IMG/VR virus record: IMGVR_UViG_3300025168_000043
Coordinates: 32,377 to 96,376 of that record
Origin: a virus
Reading direction: 5' to 3' (one strand)
Length of the DNA stretch: 64,000 bases
Shown here: one piece after another, positions 54,515 through 63,353 of the stretch
Position numbering within the stretch: the first letter of the stretch is position 1
Layout: each line of letters starts with the position of its first letter
Position numbers and translations under genes: made by a program
Notes under the pieces: model-generated
What the model was told of the DNA's origin: nothing
What the model saw: the letters and a program-made list of their open reading frames with translations, nothing else
Databases searched by the model: none

Positions 54515-57500
54515 ATGCCATCAGACGCTAGAAAATTTAGATTCGTATCCCCCGGTATCTTCATCAATGAAATTGATCAGTCACAGATCCCTGCTATCCC
54601 TGATGCAGTTGGCCCTGTAGTCATCGGCCGCGCCGAAAAAGGCCCCGGAATGATCCCAACAAAAGTTGGTTCATTTTCCGAGTTTGTCGAAAGATTTGGA
54701 AACCCACTTTCTGGTATAGGCACAGATGGTGATGTTTGGCGTCTAGGCAACGGCTACGCTGCTCCATCGTATGGCGCATACGCCGCACAAGCATATCTCC
54801 GAGCAGGCGTAGGTCCTGTTACTTTCGTCCGTCTCATGGGCACACAGTCTCCTGACGCCACTGAGGCTGGTAAAGCTGGTTGGACAACCACTGCTGCATC
54901 TCCTTCTACAGACCCCGCTACAAATGGTGGTGCTTACGGTCTCTTCATTTTTGATTCTGGGTCAGCCGTTGATACCGTTAACACTGGTTCTTTAGCAGCC
55001 GTATGGTACCTTAATAGTGGCGCAATCGTTCTTTCTGGTACTCTCGCAGGCGCTTACGACACAGGTGTTACCCAAACTACAGCCTCCGCAGGCGCTGTTA
55101 TCAAGGCCACCAATGGCGAGTTTAAAGCGCAGATTTATAGTGCTGCTGGAACACCTGCTAGTTCAATCGAAGCCGAGACTGGCAAACTAGAAGATATCAC
55201 CTTTAACCTTACTGAAGGCAGTCGGCACTTTATCCGTAACGTGTTCAATACGAACCCTGAGAACGCCGGCGCAATGGCAGACTCAAACAGTACTAAGACT
55301 TACTGGTTAGGGCAGACTTTTGAAAACTATATGGCCCGAGCCGGCAACGGTGGTTCTTCTTTAGCTGGAACAGATTCATATGGTGTTATTCTAGCGGTTG
55401 CTAACGGTGCTGGTGAAAACGGCCCTCATGAGCAAAGAATACCATACCGTGATGCTCACTCTGGGTGGTTCTTTGCACAAAGTCTCAACGCTGATACTGG
55501 CTCATATACACATGCAGCACAGAAGAAACTATTTAAGTTTGTTGGTATCAACGGCCATGGCGCTTGGTTGCACAGAAATCTTAAGATTTCTATCAGCAAC
55601 ATCAAAGCCCCCAGTAACGACAATGTGAAATATGGTACTTTCGACGTCGAGATTCGAAAAGCTCAAGACGGAGATCTTGGTCCAGTTATTCTTGAAAGAT
55701 TCTCTAACTGTAACCTGAACCCTGTAAGTGCTAACTTCATCGCGCGCCAAATCGGTGATGTTTCATTAGAATTTGATACAACTGAAAATCGTTACCGAGA
55801 GTTTGGTGATTATCCAAATAACTCTGAGTACGTTCGTGTTGTTCTTCATGATAATGTTGGAACTGTAGACTCTAAATATCTTCCATTTGGTGTTTTTGGT
55901 CCGCCAAAATATCCAAACTGGTTCTTTCAATCTGGCTCCATAGGCACCGCAAACGGAAACCCAACTGCCAATGCATTTGCACAAGGCGGTAATACTATTC
56001 CACACAGCATGGCCACTGATGCTACCGCTATTTTATCCGGCGCACTTGGCCTAGCAGGCGATCGCGGCGCTTACGGAACCGCATCTATCGAGTACCCAGA
56101 GGTTCTTACTCGACTAAGTTGTTCTAATGGTGCCGACGGCGCTAATCCAACTACTAATGCTTACTTTGGATTACAAACATCTAAGTCTAGAACAAGCACA
56201 GTGTTTGATCCGGGTTATGTTGATTATCTTCGCCCTCTCGGTGCTGATATTGTTACGGATGCATTGTGGGTTGATGATTTTGGTATTAACGGCTATACAA
56301 GCCCGCTTGTTCCTCAATTCAACTTTACTCTTGATGAAATTTATGTTACAACTGGTTCTGCATACTCGGCTGTAACCCCCACTAATAATATCGAAGATGC
56401 AGCATATATCGCTGGTTCCTTCGTGAACGGAACTTCATTTACTGCGACTAGCTCCATCGGAGGCGCCGCTAACTATGAAAACATTCTAAACGCTAAGATT
56501 AATCGCTTTACATCACCTCTCTTCGGAGGGTTTGATGGTGTTGACATTACTGAACGCGACCCATTCCGGAATACCCTTATTGATGGTACAACACCTACAG
56601 AGCAAACAAACTATGTTTTCTTCTCTCTCCGTCGCGCAATCAATACTATTGCGGATGCCGAGGTTGTGGAGATGAACGCAGCTACTATTCCCGGCCTCTG
56701 GCATGAAGAGACCACCAAGTATCTTATTGATACTTGCGAAGCTCGCGGCGATTCCTTGGCCATTATTGATATTAAGGGCGGCTTCCTCCCAAGGCATGAG
56801 AGCACTAGCTCCAAGTCTGCCAGAAAAGGACAACTTGGTGATGTTCTTACCAATATCAAAGCTCGTAATCTTAACTCCTCCTATGGTGCAGCTTATTATC
56901 CGTGGGTTAAGGTTAGAGATGATCAGACCGGAACTATTGTTAACATGCCTCCTTCGGTTGTTGCCCTCGGCGTTCTTGCTAACACAGAGAGAGCAGCAGA
57001 TGTCTGGTTCGCACCAGCAGGCTTCCGTAGAGGTGGTTTGTCCCTTGGAGCAGCCGGCCTCACAGTTAGCGGAGTTGAGACTAAGTTAACTTCACGCAAC
57101 AGAGACGACCTCTACGAAGTGAACGTTAATCCGATTGCTAGCTTCCCCGCAGAAGGAGTTGTGGTCTTCGGACAGAAGACTCTACAGGCTACTCAGTCGG
57201 CTCTCGACCGCATCAACGTGCGTCGTCTGTTGATCTTCCTCAAACGAGGAATCTCTAGAATCTCTAGCACCACATTGTTCCAACCGAACGTTCAAGCTAC
57301 TTGGAATAACTTCAAGTCCAGAGCAGATCAGTTCTTGGGCGATGTCCAAACTAGATTCGGTCTCGATGACTTCCGAGTTGTTCTTGACGAAACCACCACT
57401 ACTCCTGACTTAGTTGATCGTAACATCTTGTATGCTAAGATCTTTGTCAAGCCTACAAGAGCCATTGAGTTCATTGCTATTGACTTCATTATTACACGGT

Positions 57501-57523
57501 CAGGTGCGTCTTTCGACGACTAA
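54515..57523 (+). CDS. Tail sheath protein, gp18-like (enlarged)
   Basis: This 1002-residue protein is the contractile sheath. The N terminus FVSPGIFINEIDQSQIPAIP, then GPVVIGRAEKGPG, is the family hallmark, and the C-terminal 120 residues (LQATQSALDRINVRRLLIFL, then FKSRADQFLGDV and YAKIFVKPTRAIEFIAIDF) form the conserved inner domain. T4 gp18 has 659 residues; the extra 340 or so lie in the Gly/Ser/Thr-rich middle and should bulge from the sheath surface. Two promoter motifs upstream agree with high expression. The tube gene follows. Confidence 0.95.
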   Translation: MPSDARKFRFVSPGIFINEIDQSQIPAIPDAVGPVVIGRAEKGPGMIPTKVGSFSEFVERFGNPLSGIGTDGDVWRLGNGYAAPSYGAYAAQAYLRAGVGPVTFVRLMGTQSPDATEAGKAGWTTTAASPSTDPATNGGAYGLFIFDSGSAVDTVNTGSLAAVWYLNSGAIVLSGTLAGAYDTGVTQTTASAGAVIKATNGEFKAQIYSAAGTPASSIEAETGKLEDITFNLTEGSRHFIRNVFNTNPENAGAMADSNSTKTYWLGQTFENYMARAGNGGSSLAGTDSYGVILAVANGAGENGPHEQRIPYRDAHSGWFFAQSLNADTGSYTHAAQKKLFKFVGINGHGAWLHRNLKISISNIKAPSNDNVKYGTFDVEIRKAQDGDLGPVILERFSNCNLNPVSANFIARQIGDVSLEFDTTENRYREFGDYPNNSEYVRVVLHDNVGTVDSKYLPFGVFGPPKYPNWFFQSGSIGTANGNPTANAFAQGGNTIPHSMATDATAILSGALGLAGDRGAYGTASIEYPEVLTRLSCSNGADGANPTTNAYFGLQTSKSRTSTVFDPGYVDYLRPLGADIVTDALWVDDFGINGYTSPLVPQFNFTLDEIYVTTGSAYSAVTPTNNIEDAAYIAGSFVNGTSFTATSSIGGAANYENILNAKINRFTSPLFGGFDGVDITERDPFRNTLIDGTTPTEQTNYVFFSLRRAINTIADAEVVEMNAATIPGLWHEETTKYLIDTCEARGDSLAIIDIKGGFLPRHESTSSKSARKGQLGDVLTNIKARNLNSSYGAAYYPWVKVRDDQTGTIVNMPPSVVALGVLANTERAADVWFAPAGFRRGGLSLGAAGLTVSGVETKLTSRNRDDLYEVNVNPIASFPAEGVVVFGQKTLQATQSALDRINVRRLLIFLKRGISRISSTTLFQPNVQATWNNFKSRADQFLGDVQTRFGLDDFRVVLDETTTTPDLVDRNILYAKIFVKPTRAIEFIAIDFIITRSGASFDD

Positions 57524-57537
57524 AAAACATTTGAGTA

Positions 57538-57544
57538 CTATTTA
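57538..57544 (+). promoter_or_regulatory. Candidate late promoter motif CTATTTA
   Basis: GTACTATTTAAGATAG lies 15 bases after the sheath stop and 31 bases before the tube ATG. Confidence 0.6.
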
Positions 57545-57568
57545 AGATAGATAGGGAGACACTATAAC

Positions 57569-58141
57569 ATGGCAAATAACTTCTGGACAAACGCTGGAGC
57601 GGCTAACGATCCAAAAAGAGGCTTTCGCTTCCGGGTGATGATCCCCGGTATTGATTCTAATTACCTTTGGTATGCTAAGACTGCTACAAAGCCACAGATT
57701 TCTTTTGGTGAAGCATCACACTCTTACTTGAACCACACCTACTATTGGCCCGGACGAGCAGAGTGGAATGAGGTAGATGTTGTTCTGGTTGATCCTGTCG
57801 AGCCAAATCTTGGAGGTAACATGTCAGCCCTGATTACCGCTGCTGGTTATGCGATCCCTGAAGATTCTAATTCTTTTAGTACAATGTCAAAAGCCCGTGC
57901 GTCCCAGCCACTTGGAGTTGTTACAATTGAACAGATTGACGAGAGTGGTAACACTATAGAGAAGTGGAATCTAAACAATGCTTGGGTCAAAGAACTGTCG
58001 TGGGGAGACCTCGACTATTCAAGTGATGATCTTACTGAATGTACTATTAAGTTCCGATACGATTGGGCATCCCTTACTTCCAAAGCCGATGGTCCACAAA
58101 ACATTAGTGGCCCCTTCTTCGCAGGGCCTACAACCAGTTAG
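57569..58141 (+). CDS. Tail tube protein, gp19-like
   Basis: This 190-residue protein is close to T4 gp19 (163). It begins NFWTNAGAANDPKRGFRFRV and has YLWYAKTATKPQ, then VTIEQIDESGNTIEKW and LDYSSDDLTECTIKFRYDW, the tube-family pattern. Hexamers stack to make the inner tube through which DNA passes. Its own promoter motif and the preceding sheath gene fit its high copy number. A longer paralogue follows after 13 bases. Confidence 0.93.
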   Translation: MANNFWTNAGAANDPKRGFRFRVMIPGIDSNYLWYAKTATKPQISFGEASHSYLNHTYYWPGRAEWNEVDVVLVDPVEPNLGGNMSALITAAGYAIPEDSNSFSTMSKARASQPLGVVTIEQIDESGNTIEKWNLNNAWVKELSWGDLDYSSDDLTECTIKFRYDWASLTSKADGPQNISGPFFAGPTTS

Positions 58142-58154
58142 TAGAGGTGTTTAA

Positions 58155-59108
58155 ATGGGTAACAAAGGTTTCGACGATCTCGATAGTTACGCAACTAATC
58201 GCCAAAGACAACTTAATGAGAACGCAAGGGAGCGTGTCGAGGGTCTTATCCGACCCGGCCAAGGTGTAAATCCAAACTTTGGGGTCAATCCGGGCGCCCT
58301 CGGAGACTTTAACCTCCCCGCCTCAAATATACCTAGTGATTTAGATCTAGCAAAAACATTTGTTGATGCTGCGATTGCAAAAGAGAGTAGCAAGAAACCA
58401 CAATTTTGGACAAACACTAAACTAGCTTTTGACCCCAAGTCACAGTTTCGTTGGAGAGTCCGTATACCCGGCTTTTCGGGAATTCGTGTCGGTACCGGGA
58501 ACGGCCGCGCCGGTTTAGAAGTCGATGATTCTGTTCAACTCGGTATATGGTATGCAAAAACAATAGACAAACCATCTTATGCTGTTAAGAATCTTGTAGA
58601 AGGAAGATATCCAGTAGATGGTGTATTGGCCTTTCCAAAAATAACCGCTACATCACCAGAACTTAAACCTATTACAATGACGTTGGTCGATCCCGTCAAT
58701 CCTGATGCCACAAGAGTTCTTGCTAAGTACTTGCGAAATGGAGGATTTCAGGAAAAAACGAAACCCGATAACTCTACGCAAGGTTACTTAAGCACCAATT
58801 ATCCATTGTCTAACGAAAGAACACAATCCGATTTTACTGTTGGAGAAATGTATATAGAACAGTTAGATTCTAGGGGTAATGTACTGGAGCGTTGGACTTT
58901 AATCGATCCATACCCAATCGATGTAAATTTTGGAAAACTTGATTACTCCAGTGACGATTTAGTAGAAATCTCCGTTACTTGGGGATATAGAACATTTAAA
59001 GTATTCTTTGCAGCAACTGGTAATAGTGAAGAAATAGAATACTTTGCAGAGATACCAGCCGCCAATAGTTTGGGTGGCGGTAGCGCCGGCGGATTACCCG
59101 GCACATGA
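58155..59108 (+). CDS. Second, longer tail-tube-like protein
   Basis: This 317-residue protein repeats the tube protein's pattern: QFWTNTKLAFDPKSQFRWRV, LGIWYAKTIDKPSYAV, YIEQLDSRGNVLERWTLID and KLDYSSDDLVEISVTW. It adds about 80 residues at the N terminus (rich in Asn, Gly and Pro) and a Gly/Ser-rich end. The two therefore come from a tandem duplication. A minor tube form, such as a baseplate-proximal initiator ring or a terminal adaptor (as gp48 and gp54 are in T4), is the likeliest use. Confidence 0.88.
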   Translation: MGNKGFDDLDSYATNRQRQLNENARERVEGLIRPGQGVNPNFGVNPGALGDFNLPASNIPSDLDLAKTFVDAAIAKESSKKPQFWTNTKLAFDPKSQFRWRVRIPGFSGIRVGTGNGRAGLEVDDSVQLGIWYAKTIDKPSYAVKNLVEGRYPVDGVLAFPKITATSPELKPITMTLVDPVNPDATRVLAKYLRNGGFQEKTKPDNSTQGYLSTNYPLSNERTQSDFTVGEMYIEQLDSRGNVLERWTLIDPYPIDVNFGKLDYSSDDLVEISVTWGYRTFKVFFAATGNSEEIEYFAEIPAANSLGGGSAGGLPGT

Positions 59109-59129
59109 TAATTTTAACCTAGAGAGGTA

Positions 59130-59978
59130 ATGATGAGAGACAATAATAAACGGCTATCAGCCGGTGCAGACCCAGCACCTGCCGTAGCTGATGATGCAAA
59201 GCCGTCCTTGGACTTTGCTACACCAACAGAGTTGGTGGATTTGCCATCAAAAGGCAAGTTTTATTCTGAAGGGCATCCCCTTTATAATCAAGAAACAATC
59301 GAAATCAAGTATATGACAGCTAGAGATGAAGATATTCTAACATCTCCTTCGTTATTGAAGAAAGGTTTGGCTATTGATCGATTCCTACAAAATGTTATTC
59401 GCAATCAGCGGATTAACGTTAGCTCGTTGCTAACAGGTGATAAGAGTGCGATCATTGTTGCATCTCGTATCAACGGATTTGGAGCAGAGTATAAAACAAA
59501 AGTAACGTGCCCTAACTGTATCACTGTTAGCGAATATACTTTTGATTTAGATGGAGTCGAACACTACTATGGTGATGATTTGGAAAACTATGATGTTGTT
59601 CCATCTGATCGTGGAACTTTTATTGTTAAGCTTCCAAGAACAAAGTTTGAAGTTGAAGTACGATTGCTGACTGGCAGAGACGAAAACGAACTCGCTGCAA
59701 AGATGCAATCTAGCCAAAAGCGATCAAACAAGATTGAAACAAACCTTACTGACCAGTTAAAGAAAGTTATTGTTTCAGTGAATGGTGTAGAGGATATACA
59801 ATCTATACACCAAGTTGTTAATAATTTACCGGCTTATGATTCTCGATATCTGCGTGGCGCTTATGCTAAGATCACGCCCGGCCTTGATATGACGCAGCAC
59901 TTTGGGTGCCCAGCGTGTGGTTTCGAGAAGGAGGTAGATATACCCTTAACGGTTGACTTTTTTTGGTCTAAGCAATGA
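59130..59978 (+). CDS. Baseplate hub / tape-measure chaperone, gp26-like (T4_baseplate family)
   Basis: This 282-residue protein has the PF12322-type pattern: LPSKGKFYSEGHPLYNQETI, then IKYMTARDEDILTSPSLLKK and FLQNVIRNQRI near residues 37-90. Two Cys pairs, CPNC near 125 and CPAC near 260, can hold one zinc. T4 gp26 acts in hub assembly. An AAGGAGGT at 59928-59935 and a seven-T run at 59958-59964 lie near the end. Shifting frame on that run would replace the last four residues by a 66-residue extension (next entry), giving about 344 residues. Such two-product genes before the tape measure are usual for tail assembly chaperones. Confidence 0.82.
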   Translation: MMRDNNKRLSAGADPAPAVADDAKPSLDFATPTELVDLPSKGKFYSEGHPLYNQETIEIKYMTARDEDILTSPSLLKKGLAIDRFLQNVIRNQRINVSSLLTGDKSAIIVASRINGFGAEYKTKVTCPNCITVSEYTFDLDGVEHYYGDDLENYDVVPSDRGTFIVKLPRTKFEVEVRLLTGRDENELAAKMQSSQKRSNKIETNLTDQLKKVIVSVNGVEDIQSIHQVVNNLPAYDSRYLRGAYAKITPGLDMTQHFGCPACGFEKEVDIPLTVDFFWSKQ

Positions 59979-60165
59979 TTATATTGCCTCGGTATATGAA
60001 GAGTTTTTTCTTTTAAAATACCACGGCAATTGGTCGTTTATGGAAGCTTACAATCTTCCTATCACTGTTCGCAGATGGTTCTTGAGTCGTCTTCAACAAC
60101 AGGTTGAAAAAGAAAATAAACAAATCGAAGAGGCCCAAAGTAAATCTAAGTCCGGAAGGCGTTAA
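59950..60165 (+). CDS. Frameshift-dependent C-terminal extension of the gp26-like gene, or small separate protein
   Basis: This frame is open from 59950 and overlaps the gp26-like end in the +1 frame. It encodes NDYIASVYEEFFLLKYHGNW, then LPITVRRWFLSRLQQQVEKE and a Lys-rich tail; about 66 residues follow the T-run. It has no ATG. The only start-type codon is a TTG at 59953, 18 bases from the nearest SD-like site, which is too far. The ATG in the local ATGA overlap (59975) opens a third frame that ends after 13 codons. A +1 or -2 shift on TTTTTTT would fuse it in frame. The conserved-looking helical content argues for real translation. Confidence 0.65.
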   Translation, partial: RLTFFGLSNDYIASVYEEFFLLKYHGNWSFMEAYNLPITVRRWFLSRLQQQVEKENKQIEEAQSKSKSGRR

Positions 60166-60182
60166 TGTCTTCCGGTCTTTTT
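60152..60182 (+). terminator. Intrinsic terminator after the frameshift extension
   Basis: CCGGAAG pairs with CTTCCGG around a 10-base loop that includes the stop codon, followed by TCTTTTT. The next late motif begins 12 bases later. Confidence 0.8.
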
Positions 60183-60193
60183 GCTTCTTGAAA

Positions 60194-60200
60194 CTATTTA
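60194..60200 (+). promoter_or_regulatory. Candidate late promoter motif CTATTTA
   Basis: GAAACTATTTACATAG directly follows the terminator and stands 28 bases before the ATG at 60222, with GAGGGAG between. Confidence 0.62.
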
Positions 60201-60221
60201 CATAGAGGGAGAACATAGGCT

Positions 60222-61031
60222 ATGGATGATTTTAACAAACAAATAGATATGGTTTTAGAATCCTCTTTGGGGGAGGTTAGAGCCGATGTGTTTGACCGCA
60301 TCGCAATGCCACCAAGTAGAGTAGGCACAGTAGCAGCCGAGCCAGAGCCAGAGCCGGATGATCCGGACGCCGAAGAGGAAGAAGAGGAAGCCCCGTTGCC
60401 TTCGCTTGAGCCTGATACATTCGATGTAGATGCTGTGGAGGCTTTGTTGCCCACGATGTCGGATGATGAAAGAGAAGATTTTCTCGCAAGACTTAGTTTT
60501 GACCCGGCCACGGAAATGTTTTCCCTCCCCCCAGAGGACGAACCAACCGAAGAAGCCGAACCAACCCCAGCAATCCCACGCCCTGCGAGACCATCAACTG
60601 CCAAGCGCACAAGCGGAACCACCCCGCTAGGCCACGCCCGTGACGCAGCCGCCGCCATCGGAAACCTTTTCCGCCGCAACGAGAATGTTAACGAAAACCG
60701 CAAACCAGCCGATGACCTTGTTGAAATCGTGATTGATTTTGAAGAGTTAAAGAAACAAGAACTTAATGAAAGCTTCTTGGCTATGTTTGGTGGCTGGGTT
60801 GAGCAAATCTTGAAGTCGATGTTCGGCGGCAGAACTCTTCCTTTGGCAGTCAAGGGTAGTTCCAGAGACGTTAAAGCTTTCGCAAAAGCAATCGGAGGTG
60901 AAAGAGCTTATCTAGACGCAGCGCAAAGATATGGTCTTGATCACCCTACAACGTATAAAAACAAAGCAAAGCTTAACAACTCTATTAAGGGCTTTGAGAA
61001 AGACACCGGCTTAAAGTGGCCGTTTAAGTAG
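60222..61031 (+). CDS. Tail-assembly region protein with acidic/Pro-rich linker, unknown
   Basis: This 269-residue protein has a helical start (residues 1-30), a very acidic Glu/Pro/Asp-rich linker (35-65), an Asp/Leu-rich helical patch (67-105), and a Pro/Thr/Ala linker. The C-terminal 85 residues look like a compact domain (FLAMFGGWVEQILKSMFGG, then DVKAFAKAIGGERAYLDAAQ and FEKDTGLKWPFK). That ending is of a kind I associate with proteins of T4-like marine phages. It sits between the chaperone and the tape measure. The base composition is richer in G and C than its neighbours. Function unknown. Confidence 0.68.
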   Translation: MDDFNKQIDMVLESSLGEVRADVFDRIAMPPSRVGTVAAEPEPEPDDPDAEEEEEEAPLPSLEPDTFDVDAVEALLPTMSDDEREDFLARLSFDPATEMFSLPPEDEPTEEAEPTPAIPRPARPSTAKRTSGTTPLGHARDAAAAIGNLFRRNENVNENRKPADDLVEIVIDFEELKKQELNESFLAMFGGWVEQILKSMFGGRTLPLAVKGSSRDVKAFAKAIGGERAYLDAAQRYGLDHPTTYKNKAKLNNSIKGFEKDTGLKWPFK

Positions 61032-61043
61032 GGGGTGTTTTAA

Positions 61044-63350
61044 ATGGCAAATGGAGACGGTAGAACACCAGAACAAATACAAGCAGATGCCGAAGCCCTC
61101 GCACTCGTACAACAACGCCTAAGCCAAACCACCGCCGAACGTCTTGAAGATCTACAAAAAGAACAAAAGACGTTAAAAGATAATGTTGACCTTTTAGAAA
61201 CGATTGATCGTGCCACAAATCGAGTTGTCGGTCTTGGGGCCAAAAAACTTGAACTAGATCAAAAAGCGTTAGAGGTTTTAAAACAACAAACAAAACTTGA
61301 AAGAGAAAGAGGAAAACTTCAAGGCGCCGCTCTTGACGACAGACTTAGAGAAATTGCTCTTATTGAAGATGCTTTAGATCTACAAAGAGACTCTTATAAT
61401 GAAGCAGAAGGGGCTGCTAGAAGATTTCTTGGAGTACAAAAGCCCTCTGGACTGGCACGATCAATAGTTACTGGCGCAGCCGGAGCCAAATCTTTTGCCC
61501 GAGGCCTAAAAGAGATTTTAACCCCAGCAAATCTAGTTGGGTCAGCCCTCATGAAAGTTGCCGAGGCCTCCATTCTTGTCGGCACTCAACTTGATGAAGC
61601 AACTGCTAGCCTCTCAAAGGGAACAGGCCAGTTTGGCGTCTTCGATGTCCAAGTAGGCCAACTCGAACGGAGCCTATTTCAGGCCGGCGTTACCGCTGAA
61701 GATTCCGGCGCCGCCTTCAACAGCTTGTTCACAAATGTTAATGATTTTACTGGAATGCAGACCGCAACGCAGAATGAGTTAGCGCAGACCGTTGCCGTAT
61801 TAGATGAACTTGGTGTCGCTGGCGACACGACCGCAAAAAACTTACAACTTGCGACAAAAGTGCTTGGGATGACAGCTACCGAAGCAGGTGAGCTTACAAG
61901 AGAAATATTAGATTTTTCCATAGATCTTGGACTTTCACAACAACAAGTAGCCGATGATTTATCAAACTTTGGCCCTATGTTGGCTGCTTTAGGTAAGGAA
62001 GGGGTAAGCGCGTTTAAACAACTAGAAGTTCAAGTCAAAGCCACTGGCTTGCAAGTGAATGAACTCCTGCAACTAACAGAACAGTTCAACAAGTTTGACA
62101 CAGCCGCGCAGGCTGTTGGTAAGCTAAATGCTCTTCTCGGAGGACCGTTCCTAAACACACTTGAACTGGTAAATGAAACCAATCCGGCAAAGAGATTTGA
62201 GCTATTAAAGAATAGTATAGATAAAGCCGGCCTTTCCTTTGATACAATGGATTTCTACCAGAAGAAAGCTTTGGCAAGCGCAATCGGACTTAATGAACAA
62301 CAGTTAGCTCTTATGATGCGTGGTCGTTTAGATTTAATAAATGAACCAGAGAAATCAGCGCGCGATATTGAACAACTAGCCGCAGCGACACAACAGTTTC
62401 AAAGCTTGGCAGAAGAGTTAAAGCAAACCGTTGCAGCCTTAGCTGTGCCGCTTGGTCCTGTGTTTGATGGACTTAAGATGCTTTTAAATGGTATTCAAGA
62501 ACTAGCGCCTGCCCTGCCACCTATTATCATAGGTCTTGGTTTGCTCGTCGGCGTGATGACCCGAGCAGCCGTCGCCGCAGGCCTCGCAGCGATCGCGAAG
62601 AAGGGAGAGACAGCCGCTCTTCTCTCTAATAATGTAGCTCAAATCGCCGCCAACACCGCATCTGGCGGCGCCGCAGTCACAGCAGAAGTGGAAACAGTGG
62701 CACGCGGCTTACTTACAACGGCGATTGGGCTTCAGGCTGAAGCATTAGATAAACTGACTACTGCTACTACTAACTACGGATTAGCAGCAAAAACAGCAGC
62801 AACATCCGGTGCTGTTGGAGGCGCCGGCGCCGCTGGTGGCGTAGGTTTAGCAGCCACCCTCGCAGCATTCGCAAACCCAGCTACTTTAGGCGGTCTTTTG
62901 ATCATAACAGGTGCGGTTGTAGTATTGGCTAGTGTTTTCGGTCTTGTTATAGCAGCAGTTGGGTTTCTTGTAATGCAGTTCGCAAAACTGGCTGGAAACT
63001 TTACCAATGTAGCACAGGGCGTCAGAACGATGGTCGATGCGATTAACGATATAGAAGCTTCTAAAGCTGTTGTATTTACAACCGCCATGGCTCCTGTGGC
63101 TGCGATCGCAATGTCACCAATCGGAATGGCTGGAGCCGTTGCCACTACTACCGGAGGCGCTACAGACGGTGGAGCAGGCGGTGGGGCAGGTGGGGCAGCA
63201 CCAACGATTAATATTAGTTTAAGTATTGACGGAGATGAGTTATCAACTGCTGTAAATTCTGTTGAGGTGTCTAGATATAACAAAGGCCAACAAAGCGATA
63301 TGTACAACTCGATTATCGCTATGATTGAGCAAGGCTTGGTGAAGGGGTAA
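61044..63350 (+). CDS. Tape measure protein
   Basis: This 768-residue protein sets tail length. The N-terminal 130 residues are coiled coil (TAERLEDLQKEQKTLKDNVD). Middle helices with Gln/Leu/Ala follow. Two hydrophobic regions at about 487-525 (IIIGLGLLVGVMTRAAVAAG) and 616-650 (LIITGAVVVLASVFGLVIAA) could enter the host membrane on injection. The C-terminal 60 residues contain a Gly/Ala linker and INISLSIDGDELSTAV, a common tape-measure ending. T4 gp29 has 590 residues, so a somewhat longer tail is implied. It follows the gp26-like chaperone genes as expected. Confidence 0.88.
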   Translation: MANGDGRTPEQIQADAEALALVQQRLSQTTAERLEDLQKEQKTLKDNVDLLETIDRATNRVVGLGAKKLELDQKALEVLKQQTKLERERGKLQGAALDDRLREIALIEDALDLQRDSYNEAEGAARRFLGVQKPSGLARSIVTGAAGAKSFARGLKEILTPANLVGSALMKVAEASILVGTQLDEATASLSKGTGQFGVFDVQVGQLERSLFQAGVTAEDSGAAFNSLFTNVNDFTGMQTATQNELAQTVAVLDELGVAGDTTAKNLQLATKVLGMTATEAGELTREILDFSIDLGLSQQQVADDLSNFGPMLAALGKEGVSAFKQLEVQVKATGLQVNELLQLTEQFNKFDTAAQAVGKLNALLGGPFLNTLELVNETNPAKRFELLKNSIDKAGLSFDTMDFYQKKALASAIGLNEQQLALMMRGRLDLINEPEKSARDIEQLAAATQQFQSLAEELKQTVAALAVPLGPVFDGLKMLLNGIQELAPALPPIIIGLGLLVGVMTRAAVAAGLAAIAKKGETAALLSNNVAQIAANTASGGAAVTAEVETVARGLLTTAIGLQAEALDKLTTATTNYGLAAKTAATSGAVGGAGAAGGVGLAATLAAFANPATLGGLLIITGAVVVLASVFGLVIAAVGFLVMQFAKLAGNFTNVAQGVRTMVDAINDIEASKAVVFTTAMAPVAAIAMSPIGMAGAVATTTGGATDGGAGGGAGGAAPTINISLSIDGDELSTAVNSVEVSRYNKGQQSDMYNSIIAMIEQGLVKG

Positions 63351-63353
63351 ACT

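Noticed and set aside
59975-60016. ATG in the ATGA overlap as the start of a gene after the gp26-like stop
   Set aside because: That frame stops after 13 codons, and the longer open frame is a different one.
60194-60853. Long open frame on the minus strand opposite the 60222 gene (others at 36546-37079 and 62774-63307)
   Set aside because: They lie antisense to well-supported genes, have no ribosome site, and give biased Ser/Ala/Pro-rich translations typical of shadow frames.
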